From Alphaproteobacteria bacterium (GTDB taxonomy: Bacteria; Pseudomonadota; Alphaproteobacteria; Micavibrionales; Micavibrionaceae), in the NCBI GenBank assembly GCA_028289285.1, contig JANQRF010000002.1:930001-994000 (forward strand): 64,000 bases of DNA. The letters run 5' to 3'. The translations under genes and the position numbers were made by a program. The notes under the pieces are model-generated. The model was not told where the DNA came from. It did not search any database and worked only from the letters and a program-made list of their open reading frames with translations. This document shows positions 41,789-50,384 of this stretch, one piece after another. Within the stretch, counting starts at the first letter, position 1; every line of letters begins with the position of its first letter.

Positions 41789-42508
41789 TTTCAACACCCG
41801 CGCGAGGGTGAGTACATTCACCTCTTTTGCGCCTTCTTTTAACAAGACGCGTGCGCACTCATTGACGGTTGCCCCGGTTGTGAGCACATCATCAATCAGC
41901 AGAATGTTTTTACCTTTTATATCTGCCTGCGCGTCCGGGTTCACCAAAAACGCTTTAGCGACATTTTTCTCCCGCTCTTTGATATGCAAATGCCCTTGCG
42001 GCGGTGTGGCACGCTTTCGGACCAAAAGCTGCATCGCACACGGCACACCGCTTTTCTGCGAAAGCGCCTGTGCAATCAGTGCGCTTTGATTATAGCGCCG
42101 GGCCAGCAAGCGCCGCCGATGCAACGGCACCGGGACAACCAGATCGGCCTTTTGAAGAAGCTCTTTTCCCACCCGCTCCATCCACGGCACAAAACTCACC
42201 AGCGCATCGGTCCGGTCCCCATGTTTGAATTTCAGCGCAAGGTCACGGCTGGCATCATTATAAACCAGCGCCGCACGCGCCTGCGTGTAGACAGGTTCTT
42301 TTTCCTGGCAGGGTGTACAGGTCGTAGGCATGCCCAGATCAAACTCCATCGGCACGCCGCAGCGCAAACAGGCCGGGTCGGTGATAAAGGTCAAAGAGGT
42401 CCAGCTTTGCGGGCTTAGCGCGCCTTGCGTTTCCACAAATTTCCCACTCACCGGACAGCGCGGAGGCAGCAAGAAATCAAGCGTCTTTTGAAGGGCGGTG
42501 TGTAACAT
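41783..42508 (-). CDS. comF: ComF family phosphoribosyltransferase-like protein
   Basis: A 241-residue ComF protein. N-terminal zinc-binding cysteines (PPRCPVSGK, ACLRCGVPM, CTPCQEKEP) are followed by KFKHGDRTDAL and the phosphoribosyltransferase domain with VVPVPLHRRRLLARRYNQS and the PRPP loop LLIDDVLTTGATVNEC. ComF is needed for DNA uptake in competent bacteria and is kept in many others with unclear role. Convergent overlap with the UbiH-like gene. Confidence 0.94.
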   Translation of the reverse strand: MLHTALQKTLDFLLPPRCPVSGKFVETQGALSPQSWTSLTFITDPACLRCGVPMEFDLGMPTTCTPCQEKEPVYTQARAALVYNDASRDLALKFKHGDRTDALVSFVPWMERVGKELLQKADLVVPVPLHRRRLLARRYNQSALIAQALSQKSGVPCAMQLLVRKRATPPQGHLHIKEREKNVAKAFLVNPDAQADIKGKNILLIDDVLTTGATVNECARVLLKEGAKEVNVLTLARVLKS

Positions 42509-42644
42509 TTTTTAAATCATTCACATAAAAGAATTTTATTATGTCCATAAAACGCCGGAATAATCTTTACCTTTTCCCCCGCCAACCTTATAAGAGAAAG
42601 TAATCATAAAAAACAAATTTGAGGGTCGGTGCGGCGTTTTTTTC

Positions 42645-45080
42645 ATGGCGCAGAGCAGTCTGAAATATTCTTATATCGACGGGCAACGCACGGCTGCCCT
42701 GCCTCCTGCTGATGGTGCTATTCCCCCTTCCGGACAGAGCCTGCCGCCTGAATTCACCTCCCGGCTGATCCGCGGGGCCTGGTTTGCCATGGCGCACCTG
42801 GTACTGCCGCGCGGCAGTACAATCGCCAATATCAATTCCGGCAGCGGGGCTTTTATCTTCGCGATTGCGCTTTTGAACCCGCAGCATAGCTATATCGGTA
42901 TTTGCAATACGGCACGCGAAATGCGCAGTGCACAGAAAAAATATATCCTGCCGAATTTGCGTTTCCTGTCTGCCAATGAAGCGCGCGTGCAGATCAAGCC
43001 AAATTCACTGGATGGCATTCTCAATATTTTTAATTTGCATGAAATCTATTCGCAGGCACGCTGTAACGACAAAGCCGTGATTGCCAGCCTTGAAGAACAG
43101 TTTGCCTGGCTCAAACCCGAAGGCGTGATGTTCGTGCAGGATTATATCCAGCCGGAGAGCAGCTATGTTCAAATGGAATTCCCGGAAGAAAAAAATATCC
43201 TGCGCGGTGAACAACTTATTTCCGCAGCCGATCTTCTGGTCGAATATTCCCAGCGCGCACGCCCCTTTGATGATCCGGCCTATCGCGGTTTTTACCTGGA
43301 AGAATTGCCTGCGCGCTTTCCGCGGACACGCCTGTTTCGCCTGCCGGCCAAATGGGCCTATGAATTTGCTTTACGCAAAGACGATCTCGCCCATTGGGAA
43401 GACGAGCTTCACAAGGAATACACCTTTTACACGGAACGTGATTTCCGCCGTTCCATGCGCTCTATCGGTGCGCGCGCGCTTTATACGGCCCCGCACTGGG
43501 ATGAAACGGAGATTAAAAACCGCTTTGATAAAAAATTCCGGATCATGACCGAAGACGGCACCTGTAAAGGTCCGCCACCGACAAGCTTTGTCTCCGTGCT
43601 TCAAAAAATGGGCAGTAAAAAATCTTTGGTGTTACAGGAACGCCGCCCGGTGCGCGATAAAGATGCAAGCATGCGCATTATCGCCATGCGCGATGATATG
43701 AACGGCACATTAATGGATGTTGTCTGCCGTGGGCTGGAGATGACGGAAATTCTTCCCTACCGCGTGACCGGGTCCGGCCGCCTGCATATATATGTGCATG
43801 AAGGCCTGCCGCGCGGGCTTGCCAATGCCGTGCCGCGCAGCGGGCATAATCTGGATGGCAAGAAATGGTCCGGCCATATGCTGGAAGCCATGTCCGTCCC
43901 ACAGGAATATATCCATGAAATCGGGGAAAAGGATTATAAAAGCCTGCTCAAATTCTCCCAGCGTTACCTGGGCGTGCGCCCGGAAAGCCTGGCAGAGCTC
44001 GAAGACGGGCCCGGTTTTTACCCGGCGCCGGATTCGATTGATGAGCGGATTGAAACCAAATATCTACGCGTGCAAAAAAGCAGGCTGTCTTCCACCCCGC
44101 GCTTTTTGCCTGAAGAAATGAAAGGCTTTTCTACGCTTGGCGGAATCCGCGAGCTGGATGCGCAAACCATTTTAAATGCGATCGGTGTCGGCCTTATCCC
44201 CTCCAGCCGTTTAGAACTTCAAATCCTGGCGCTCTATCAAAAACTCGAGATTGATTATGAGCCCTGGGCGGACTGCCCGCTTTCCATTGGCGAAGAGGAC
44301 GGCGTAGAAGAAACCTCCTTGCAAAAAATTATTGCCCGCCTGGCCGAAACGGATGAGCGTTACACGGAAACGCGCGGTACGGCAGGCCAGCTTAAAACAG
44401 TCCAATCCATGTTTGTCGATGAAGGCCAGTCCGGCGGCGGCATTGAAGGGCTTGCCTGCAAGGATATAGAATTTGTGATCCCCGAACAAAGCGGGATAAA
44501 CACCGCCGTCGTGCTACCGCTGACCAGGAAAATCAATGGCGAGGTGATGGCAGGCATTGTCGAACAGTTTTTACCCGTACCGCAACGCTATAAAGGCAAT
44601 GGCTATATTGTATCCTGCCCGAGCTTTCCAATCCCAAAAGAGATTGAAAATCTGGAACAGATTAAACGTTTCATCGCCGATAAATTCGAAGTGCCCTTTG
44701 AGTGTGTTGCCCGGATGGGGGAAAGTTATTTTTGCCATGTCGGTGTCACGCCGCAACGCATTTACCCCTTTGCTGTTACCACGGCAGGCACAAAAGGCTG
44801 GCGTAAAGTCGGACGCACCCATGGCGTCACTCAATATTGCCCGCTTTATATGCTAAACAAGCTTCTTTACCTGGATAATTATCACAGCTTCATGAAAGTA
44901 GCGGCGCTTGCCTACACCTCTGCGCTTGGGCGCAACACCATGCATACGATGGAACAAAAATTTTCAACCTCTTACGCAGCTCTTAAAAGCCAGCCTTTAA
45001 GCGTGCGCGGCAGCGTTGAAAGTATGCCAGTTACAACCGAGCATGACAGTTACAGTTCTTTGAGCTATAAATCGGCCTGA
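42645..45080 (+). CDS. Large orphan protein with methyltransferase-like N-terminus
   Basis: An 811-residue protein I cannot assign. Residues about 45-200 follow the Rossmann methyltransferase layout, but motif I is unusual (TIANINSGSGAFIFAI instead of an acidic Gly-rich loop), followed by YIGICNTAREM and LKPEGVMFVQDYI. So SAM binding may be lost. The middle (LHIYVHEGLPRGLANAV) and C-terminal part (FPIPKEIENLEQIKRFIADK, then GVTPQRIYPFAV) have a faint NUDIX-like rhythm; this is weak. No signal peptide or membrane helix. Stop overlaps the next gene's ATG by one base, so it is coupled to the NDUFAF5-like methyltransferase. Confidence 0.9.
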   Translation: MAQSSLKYSYIDGQRTAALPPADGAIPPSGQSLPPEFTSRLIRGAWFAMAHLVLPRGSTIANINSGSGAFIFAIALLNPQHSYIGICNTAREMRSAQKKYILPNLRFLSANEARVQIKPNSLDGILNIFNLHEIYSQARCNDKAVIASLEEQFAWLKPEGVMFVQDYIQPESSYVQMEFPEEKNILRGEQLISAADLLVEYSQRARPFDDPAYRGFYLEELPARFPRTRLFRLPAKWAYEFALRKDDLAHWEDELHKEYTFYTERDFRRSMRSIGARALYTAPHWDETEIKNRFDKKFRIMTEDGTCKGPPPTSFVSVLQKMGSKKSLVLQERRPVRDKDASMRIIAMRDDMNGTLMDVVCRGLEMTEILPYRVTGSGRLHIYVHEGLPRGLANAVPRSGHNLDGKKWSGHMLEAMSVPQEYIHEIGEKDYKSLLKFSQRYLGVRPESLAELEDGPGFYPAPDSIDERIETKYLRVQKSRLSSTPRFLPEEMKGFSTLGGIRELDAQTILNAIGVGLIPSSRLELQILALYQKLEIDYEPWADCPLSIGEEDGVEETSLQKIIARLAETDERYTETRGTAGQLKTVQSMFVDEGQSGGGIEGLACKDIEFVIPEQSGINTAVVLPLTRKINGEVMAGIVEQFLPVPQRYKGNGYIVSCPSFPIPKEIENLEQIKRFIADKFEVPFECVARMGESYFCHVGVTPQRIYPFAVTTAGTKGWRKVGRTHGVTQYCPLYMLNKLLYLDNYHSFMKVAALAYTSALGRNTMHTMEQKFSTSYAALKSQPLSVRGSVESMPVTTEHDSYSSLSYKSA

Positions 45081-45961
45081 TGTCTGCAGCCCCGCTTTTT
45101 GACCGGAATATATTGCGCCTGAAACAGGCGCGTGCAAAAGCCCTTGAACAGCGCAGGCAGAAAAATTACGGCTTTCTGGCTGCCCATGTCATGGATACTC
45201 TTTCCGACCGGCTTTTAGATATCAACCGGACCTTTCCACTGGCTGTGCAAAGCGCCCCATCCATTTCTTTACAAGAAAATGCGCAGCAGAAAATAGAAAA
45301 TCTCATGACCTTTGCGCAAGGAGATGAAGCTGATATCCGAGCCGATGAAGAATATCTGCCTTTTGCAGATCAGAGCCTCGATTTATTTATAAGCCCCCTC
45401 ACCCTGCACACGATTAACGATCTTCCCGGTGCGCTGATCCAGATTCGCCGCGCCCTGAAACCGGACGGGCTGTTTCTTGGCGCTTTATTTGGCGGGGAAA
45501 CGCTGTATCAATTACGCGAATGTTTTCACCTCGCCGAACAGGAGATCAGCGGCGGCGTCTCGCCGCGTATCTTCCCCTTTGCAGACAAGCAGCAAATGGG
45601 CGCATTGCTCCAGCGGGCAGGCTATGCGCTTCCTGTTGTCGATTCAGATATCATCACGGTGACCTATGAAAACCTGCCTGCGCTCTGTCATGATTTGCGC
45701 GGCATGGGGCAAAGCAATATCATTGCTGCGCGCCGCAAAAATTTTACCTCTCGCGCAATCTTTGAACGCGCTGAAGCACTTTACCGTGCACGCCATGCAG
45801 ATAAAGACGGGCGTCTTGAAGCCGGTTTTGAAATTATCTACCTCGCTGGCTGGGCGCCGCATGAAAGGCAACAGGTTCCGTTACGCCCGGGCAGTGCAGA
45901 AACATCCCTGGCCGATCATCTTGGCACGACCGAACAACCCGCAGGCGAAAAGGTACATTGA
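45080..45961 (+). CDS. NDUFAF5-like SAM-dependent methyltransferase-fold protein
   Basis: A 293-residue protein of the NDUFAF5-like (BioC/COQ5-related) group: LFDRNILRLKQARAKAL at the start, DRLLDINRTFPLAV, ADEEYLPFADQSLDLFISPL, INDLPGALIQIRRALKPDG. Mitochondrial NDUFAF5 hydroxylates an Arg of a complex I subunit, and alphaproteobacterial relatives near comF and grxC are probably its ancestors. The N-terminal SAM motif is weak here too. Followed one base later by gloB. Confidence 0.85.
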   Translation: MSAAPLFDRNILRLKQARAKALEQRRQKNYGFLAAHVMDTLSDRLLDINRTFPLAVQSAPSISLQENAQQKIENLMTFAQGDEADIRADEEYLPFADQSLDLFISPLTLHTINDLPGALIQIRRALKPDGLFLGALFGGETLYQLRECFHLAEQEISGGVSPRIFPFADKQQMGALLQRAGYALPVVDSDIITVTYENLPALCHDLRGMGQSNIIAARRKNFTSRAIFERAEALYRARHADKDGRLEAGFEIIYLAGWAPHERQQVPLRPGSAETSLADHLGTTEQPAGEKVH

Positions 45962-45962
45962 T

Positions 45963-46676
45963 ATGAACGTTACCATTCTGCCCATCCTCACCGATAATTA
46001 CTGCTATATTCTTGAAAGCGGCGGCGTGATCGGCATTGTCGATCCCGGCGAAGCAGAGCCCGTTATAAAATACCTTGAAGAGAAAAACCTGACCCCGGAC
46101 GTTATCTTCAACACTCATCATCACGGCGACCACATAGCCGGTAATGCGCAGATCATGGAAAAATATACATGCGGCCTTGTCGGCCCGGCAGCGGAAACAC
46201 AACGTATCCATAATATGACTCAAACCTTCAGCGAAGGGGGCGCGCTTTCCTTTGGCGATGAAACTTTTCAGGTTCTTGAAACGCCCGGCCATACATCGGG
46301 GCATATTTGTTTCTTTGCGCCTGAGAGCAAAACCCTGTTTTGCGGGGATACACTCTTTTCTCTTGGCTGCGGACGACTTTTTGAAGGCACAGCAGAGCAG
46401 ATGTGGAATTCCCTTCAAAAACTCATGACTTTGCCGGAAGAGACAAAAATTTATTGTGGGCATGAATATACACAGGTAAATGGCGAATTTTGCCTTGCCA
46501 ATGACCCTGAGAATCCAGAGCTGATAACCCGTATGGAAGAAGTTCGTGTCCTACGCAGCGAAGGAAAACCAACCCTGCCGGTCACATTAGACGTTGAAAA
46601 GAAAACCAATATTTTCCTGCGTGCACAAGATGTGCAGGATTTTGCGCGTCTTAGGAAACTTAAAGATTCTGCCTGA
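45963..46676 (+). CDS. gloB: Hydroxyacylglutathione hydrolase (glyoxalase II)
   Basis: A 237-residue metallo-beta-lactamase-fold thioesterase that hydrolyses S-lactoylglutathione. It has THHHGDHIAGN, GHTSGHICFF, FCGDTLFSLGCGRLFEG and CGHEYTQ, the full set of metal and substrate motifs, plus the C-terminal LDVEKKTNIFLRA. The ATG one base after the previous stop is used; upstream open sequence belongs to the methyltransferase gene in another frame. Slightly shorter than many GloB proteins. Confidence 0.95.
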   Translation: MNVTILPILTDNYCYILESGGVIGIVDPGEAEPVIKYLEEKNLTPDVIFNTHHHGDHIAGNAQIMEKYTCGLVGPAAETQRIHNMTQTFSEGGALSFGDETFQVLETPGHTSGHICFFAPESKTLFCGDTLFSLGCGRLFEGTAEQMWNSLQKLMTLPEETKIYCGHEYTQVNGEFCLANDPENPELITRMEEVRVLRSEGKPTLPVTLDVEKKTNIFLRAQDVQDFARLRKLKDSA

Positions 46677-46684
46677 TCTCGCTT

Positions 46685-46818
46685 ACCCCCTCACCCAGCT
46701 CCGGCTAGGCGCGAACGCGCCAAGCCTACACAACCCTCTCCCTCTGGCAGGGGGAGAGGGATATGTTGAGGTTAGCTTTGATATAATCAAAGCTTTACCG
46801 AAACTTGGGTGAGGGGGT
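46685..46818. repeat. Multi-hairpin palindromic intergenic repeat after gloB
   Basis: Outer perfect 13-bp arms ACCCCCTCACCCA (46685-46697) and TGGGTGAGGGGGT (46806-46818) enclose three more stems: GGCGCG/CGCGCC, CCCTCTCCC/GGGAGAGGG and GCTTTGAT/ATCAAAGC. Cruciform-capable elements of this kind are likely to occur elsewhere in the genome. It may also terminate gloB transcription. Confidence 0.8.
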
Positions 46819-46829
46819 GGAGAAAAAAA

Positions 46830-47177
46830 CTAGTCGCCGGATTTATTCGGCCCACGGCGTCCGCCTTTACGGCGCGCGCCCTGCCCACCGCCATTGCCGT
46901 TCCCGTCGGCATTATTGCCAATATTATCATCGCCGCCGTTATTTTTATTTTTGCGCTGGGATTTATGCGGCGGGATCGGCAAAGGTTTATCGGCCATGTC
47001 GGCGCGCTCACTTACGGCCATTTCAATTTCAAGACGTGATGCCACTTTGCGCAGCTCATGCACGGCTTCCTGAAGCTCTTCCAATGCATTCACATCACTC
47101 TTTTTGGATTCCCATGTTTTATAAGCAGCCATGCAGGCCTGCGTGCTTTCCTGTAATCTTTGTTCTATTTCAGACAT
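46830..47177 (-). CDS. Conserved-looking protein with helical start and basic tail
   Basis: A 115-residue protein: residues 1-58 are a helical pair (MSEIEQRLQESTQACMAA, then LEELQEAVHELRKVASRLE). The remainder is low complexity, rich in Asn/Gly then Arg/Lys (HKSQRKNKNNGGDDN, then GARRKGGRRGPNK). The basic tail could bind nucleic acid. No family named. AGAGGA seven bases upstream supports the start. It lies near other small alphaproteobacterial proteins around trcR. Confidence 0.75.
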   Translation of the reverse strand: MSEIEQRLQESTQACMAAYKTWESKKSDVNALEELQEAVHELRKVASRLEIEMAVSERADMADKPLPIPPHKSQRKNKNNGGDDNIGNNADGNGNGGGQGARRKGGRRGPNKSGD

Positions 47178-47237
47178 GGGATAATCCTCTTCACATTAAA
47201 AATCTAATCGCAACCATACGCGCATCGCAGATCAGGT

Positions 47238-47420
47238 TCAAGATTTGAAAAATGCATTCGCCGCATTTTGATGATCTTTTTTCTTTTCAATTTCACTTTG
47301 CGTGCGCGCAATTTCCTCTTCCAGGTCTTTGATATAAGCCTCAAGCTCATCTACGGACATCGGCTCCAGATTTTTGAGCGCGGGTTTTTTGGTTTTCGGG
47401 TCCAGATCTTCTTCCAGCAT
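47238..47420 (-). CDS. DUF1192 family small protein
   Basis: A 60-residue protein matching DUF1192: LEEDLDPKTKKPALKNLEPM, then SVDELEAYIKDLEEEIARTQ as a coiled coil, and a KKKDHQNAANAFFKS end. The open frame extends far upstream, but the ribosome site AAGGAG has correct eight-base spacing only to the ATG at 47420. Function unknown; usual neighbour of trcR in alphaproteobacteria. Confidence 0.85.
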   Translation of the reverse strand: MLEEDLDPKTKKPALKNLEPMSVDELEAYIKDLEEEIARTQSEIEKKKDHQNAANAFFKS

Positions 47421-47626
47421 GGGCATATCTCCTTCCAGGCAGGCTACTCTAACCCATTCTTTTTCTTTAGGAAATACGGTTTTTTGTGAAAAAATCTTGC
47501 ACGACATACGCGTGACGGTTATAGTCCCGTCATTCCCTGACAGTTTGTTTAAACCGTCAAACCGTTTTGAGACCTTGAATGGCCCGAAACGCATAGCAAA
47601 GACTTATAGTTAAAAAGGATAAAAAG

Positions 47627-48343
47627 ATGAGCAAAGCTGCAAGCGCCCCAGACCTTCTCATGCCCAAGGCAACAGCCGTGTGGATGATTGATAACACCGC
47701 CCTGACCTTTGAACAGATTGCAGACTTTACAAGCCTGCATGCAATCGAAGTTCAGGCACTGGCCGATGAAGAAGTCGGTGTCGGCATTGTCGGCCGCGAC
47801 CCGGTTGCCAATGGAGAGCTGGAACAATCCGAGCTGGATAAAGCCAATGCGGATAACAGCTATATGATGAAACATAAAAAGCGCAATAAAGACATGCCGA
47901 CTGTGAAAGCGCGCGCCAAGGGACCGAAATATACGCCTGTTTCCAAGCGCGGAGACAAGCCGGATGCAATTTCCTGGATTCTTAAACATCACCCGGAAAT
48001 TTCCGATGCGCAAATCGTGCGTCTGGTTGGTACAACCAAGCCGACCATTAATGCCGTGCGCGACCGCACCCATGCCAATAGTGCCAATATCCGGCCGCGC
48101 CACCCGGCAGATTTGGGGCTATGTACTTATGCGGAACTTGAGAAAGCTTCTGATAAAGGTCTTCGCGCCCAAGGCAAGGACCCTGAAGCCGTTAAAGCCC
48201 AGAAAAAGGCTGAAATGGAAGCGGAAGCCGCTCAGCTGGCCGAAGAGGCCCGGGAGGAAGCTGCCGGTACAGATAAATTCGGCGGGTTTGATTTTTCAAA
48301 CTTTATGAATTCCGGATCAGGATCAACTGGCACGAACGAATAG
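47627..48343 (+). CDS. trcR: Cell cycle transcriptional regulator TrcR (DUF1013)
   Basis: A 238-residue DUF1013 protein restricted to alphaproteobacteria. The start LLMPKATAVWMIDNTALTFE, QIADFTSLHAIEVQALADEE is the family's HTH-like first half. A second HTH-like segment (AISWILKHHPEISDAQIVRL, VGTTKPTINAVRDRTHAN) follows. The C-terminal tail is Ala/Glu-rich with a FGGFDFSNFM end. It links transcription with the cell cycle in rhizobia and relatives. AAAGG precedes the ATG. A terminator follows the stop. Confidence 0.93.
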   Translation: MSKAASAPDLLMPKATAVWMIDNTALTFEQIADFTSLHAIEVQALADEEVGVGIVGRDPVANGELEQSELDKANADNSYMMKHKKRNKDMPTVKARAKGPKYTPVSKRGDKPDAISWILKHHPEISDAQIVRLVGTTKPTINAVRDRTHANSANIRPRHPADLGLCTYAELEKASDKGLRAQGKDPEAVKAQKKAEMEAEAAQLAEEAREEAAGTDKFGGFDFSNFMNSGSGSTGTNE

Positions 48344-48363
48344 TTCAAAAGCCACAACAGATA

Positions 48364-48399
48364 AAAAACGCGGCAGCCAGTTCTCGGCGCCGCGTTTTT
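48364..48399. terminator. Terminator between trcR and the DUF465 gene
   Basis: AAAAACGCGGC (48364-48374) pairs with GCCGCGTTTTT (48389-48399). Symmetry with A-run and T-run lets it act for both convergent genes. Confidence 0.85.
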
Positions 48400-48425
48400 C
48401 GTTGTCGTCTTGAAGAGAACCCTGG

Positions 48426-48617
48426 CTAGGATGCATCTTTCAAGTCTTCAATTTCTTCTTTCAGTCTCAATTTTTGTTTTTTGAGGTCCCTCACATACCA
48501 CTCACTGATAGCGGCTCTGCCTTGTTCACGGTCTACCTTTTCAGCCAGCGCGGCGTGACGGGCACGAAGCGCTTTCAGACGTGCTTCCTGTGCAGAAGCC
48601 GGTTGTGTTGCATGCAT
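48426..48617 (-). CDS. DUF465 (YdcH-like) small protein
   Basis: A 63-residue coiled-coil protein typical of DUF465: LKALRARHAALAEKVDREQG, then YVRDLKKQKLRLKEEIEDL. Unknown function, widespread in Proteobacteria. AAGGAG nine bases upstream of ATG supports the start. Confidence 0.9.
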   Translation of the reverse strand: MHATQPASAQEARLKALRARHAALAEKVDREQGRAAISEWYVRDLKKQKLRLKEEIEDLKDAS

Positions 48618-48872
48618 TTAAGCAATCTCCTTTCATGAGCGGGTGGAATAGCACTATTTTAGTCCGTTTCACGGCTCCGATCAAAGAAAACCAAAACCCG
48701 GCAGGCGGCCCGTAGAGGCGCCACGGGAATCACAAAGCGGAATCAATCTGATAGTCTTTGCAGGCCTGTTGATAACTTTTCGGACACAAAAATAATCATC
48801 TCACAATCTTTATGAAAAATCAAGAAAAACAGACCCCTAAAACCTGTTCACACACATGTATTAGTTCAAATT

Positions 48873-50384
48873 TTAGAGATCAAACGTGACGCCCTGCGCC
48901 AGCGGCAGCTCTGTCGAATAATTCACCGTCTGGGTCTGGCGCCGCATATAGGCCTTCCAGGCATCCGATCCGCTTTCACGTCCGCCGCCGGTTTCTTTTT
49001 CCCCACCAAAAGCTCCGCCAATCTCCGCCCCGCTTGGCCCGATATTGATATTGGCGATCCCACAATCACTCCCCGAAGCACTTAAAAACAGTTCTGCCTC
49101 TCGGACATCGGTTGTGAAACAACAAGAAGACAGGCCTTGCGGCACGTCATTTTGAAGCGCAATCGCATCTTCAAATTTGGAATAGCTCATGACATAGAGA
49201 ATCGGCGCGAAGGTTTCCGTCTTTACAATCGCGCTTTGGAACGGCATGTCCACCAGCGCCGGGGTCATATAATGCCCACCAGCATGCCCGCGCACCTTCA
49301 CGGCTTTTCCACCAACCAGAACCTTCCCACCCTGCTTCTTCGCATCGGCTAAAGCCTTTTGCATCGCCTTGGCGCTTTGACCGTCAATCAATGGACCAAT
49401 TAAAGTATCTTCTTTCAGCGGCGATCCGACCCGTACAGACCCGTAGGCTTTGGTCAAAGCTTTGACAAGTTTCGCGCGTACGGATTTATGCACGATAAGC
49501 CGCCGCAAAGTTGTACAACGCTGCCCCGCCGTACCGACCGCGCCAAACAAAACCGCCCGTACGGTCATATCAATATCCGCGCTTGGCGCCACAATCATCG
49601 CATTATTACCGCCAAGTTCGAGGATGGTTTTACCCAAACGCTTTGCAACCGTTTCAGAAACGATTTTACCCATGCGCGTGGAGCCCGTCGCGCTCACCAA
49701 GGGCACATCTTTGCTCTTTGATAAAGCTTCCCCGATTTTGTAATCCCCGATCAGGCATTGCACCAGATGATCCGGGCAGTCATGTCCTGCCGCTTTGAAA
49801 CGCTTCACCGCGCGCTCAAAAATCTTCATACAGGCAAGCGCAGTCAGGGGCGTTTTCTCAGACGGCTTCCAGATCACCGGGTCTCCGCAGACAAGTGCCA
49901 GCGCCGCATTCCACGACCAGACCGCAACCGGGAAATTAAACGCCGTTATCACCGCCACCGGGCCCAAAGGCTGCCAGGTTTCGCGCATATGATGCCCAGG
50001 CCGTTCTGAGGCAATCGTCAACCCGTAAAGCTGGCGCGAGAGGCCAACGGCAAAATCGCAGATATCAATCATCTCCTGCACTTCGCCTTGCCCTTCGGAA
50101 GTGATTTTCCCTGCCTCTAAGGTCACCAGCCGTCCAAGCTCTTCCTTGCTTGCCCGGAGCTCTTCGCCAAGCAGCCGCACCAGCTCCCCGCGCACGGGCG
50201 CTGGCGTGACTCGCCATGTTTCGAATGCTTTTCCCGCTTTTGTGATTGCAGTTTTTGCCTGCGCCGGAGACTGATCTTTGATCTTTGTAATGATACTGCC
50301 ATCGATTGGCGTGCGGACAATGCGGCTTCCCGCTTTTAAATTGCCTAAACCATTCTCTGTAAGAATATCTTTAAATGTCGTCAT
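48873..50384 (-). CDS. ALDH7-type aldehyde dehydrogenase (piperideine-6-carboxylate dehydrogenase-like)
   Basis: A 503-residue NAD-dependent dehydrogenase of the ALDH7 (antiquitin) branch: FNFPVAVWSWNAALALVCGD, IWKPSEKTPLTALA, SATGSTRMGK, LELGGNNAMIV (Glu) and GTAGQRCTTLRRL (catalytic Cys). These enzymes oxidise alpha-aminoadipic semialdehyde in lysine breakdown, and some act on betaine or other aldehydes. Substrate is inferred from family. ATG 14 bp inside the end of the upstream transporter gene suggests co-transcription. Confidence 0.92.
   Translation of the reverse strand: MTTFKDILTENGLGNLKAGSRIVRTPIDGSIITKIKDQSPAQAKTAITKAGKAFETWRVTPAPVRGELVRLLGEELRASKEELGRLVTLEAGKITSEGQGEVQEMIDICDFAVGLSRQLYGLTIASERPGHHMRETWQPLGPVAVITAFNFPVAVWSWNAALALVCGDPVIWKPSEKTPLTALACMKIFERAVKRFKAAGHDCPDHLVQCLIGDYKIGEALSKSKDVPLVSATGSTRMGKIVSETVAKRLGKTILELGGNNAMIVAPSADIDMTVRAVLFGAVGTAGQRCTTLRRLIVHKSVRAKLVKALTKAYGSVRVGSPLKEDTLIGPLIDGQSAKAMQKALADAKKQGGKVLVGGKAVKVRGHAGGHYMTPALVDMPFQSAIVKTETFAPILYVMSYSKFEDAIALQNDVPQGLSSCCFTTDVREAELFLSASGSDCGIANINIGPSGAEIGGAFGGEKETGGGRESGSDAWKAYMRRQTQTVNYSTELPLAQGVTFDL

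Noticed and set aside
45080..45961. BioC (malonyl-ACP methyltransferase)
   Set aside because: Conserved start FDRNILRLKQAR and neighbours fit the NDUFAF5-like branch better, and no biotin genes are near.
45666..45962. Long N-terminal extension of gloB
   Set aside because: It overlaps the NDUFAF5-like gene in another frame; GloB proteins begin at the ILPILTDNYCY strand.
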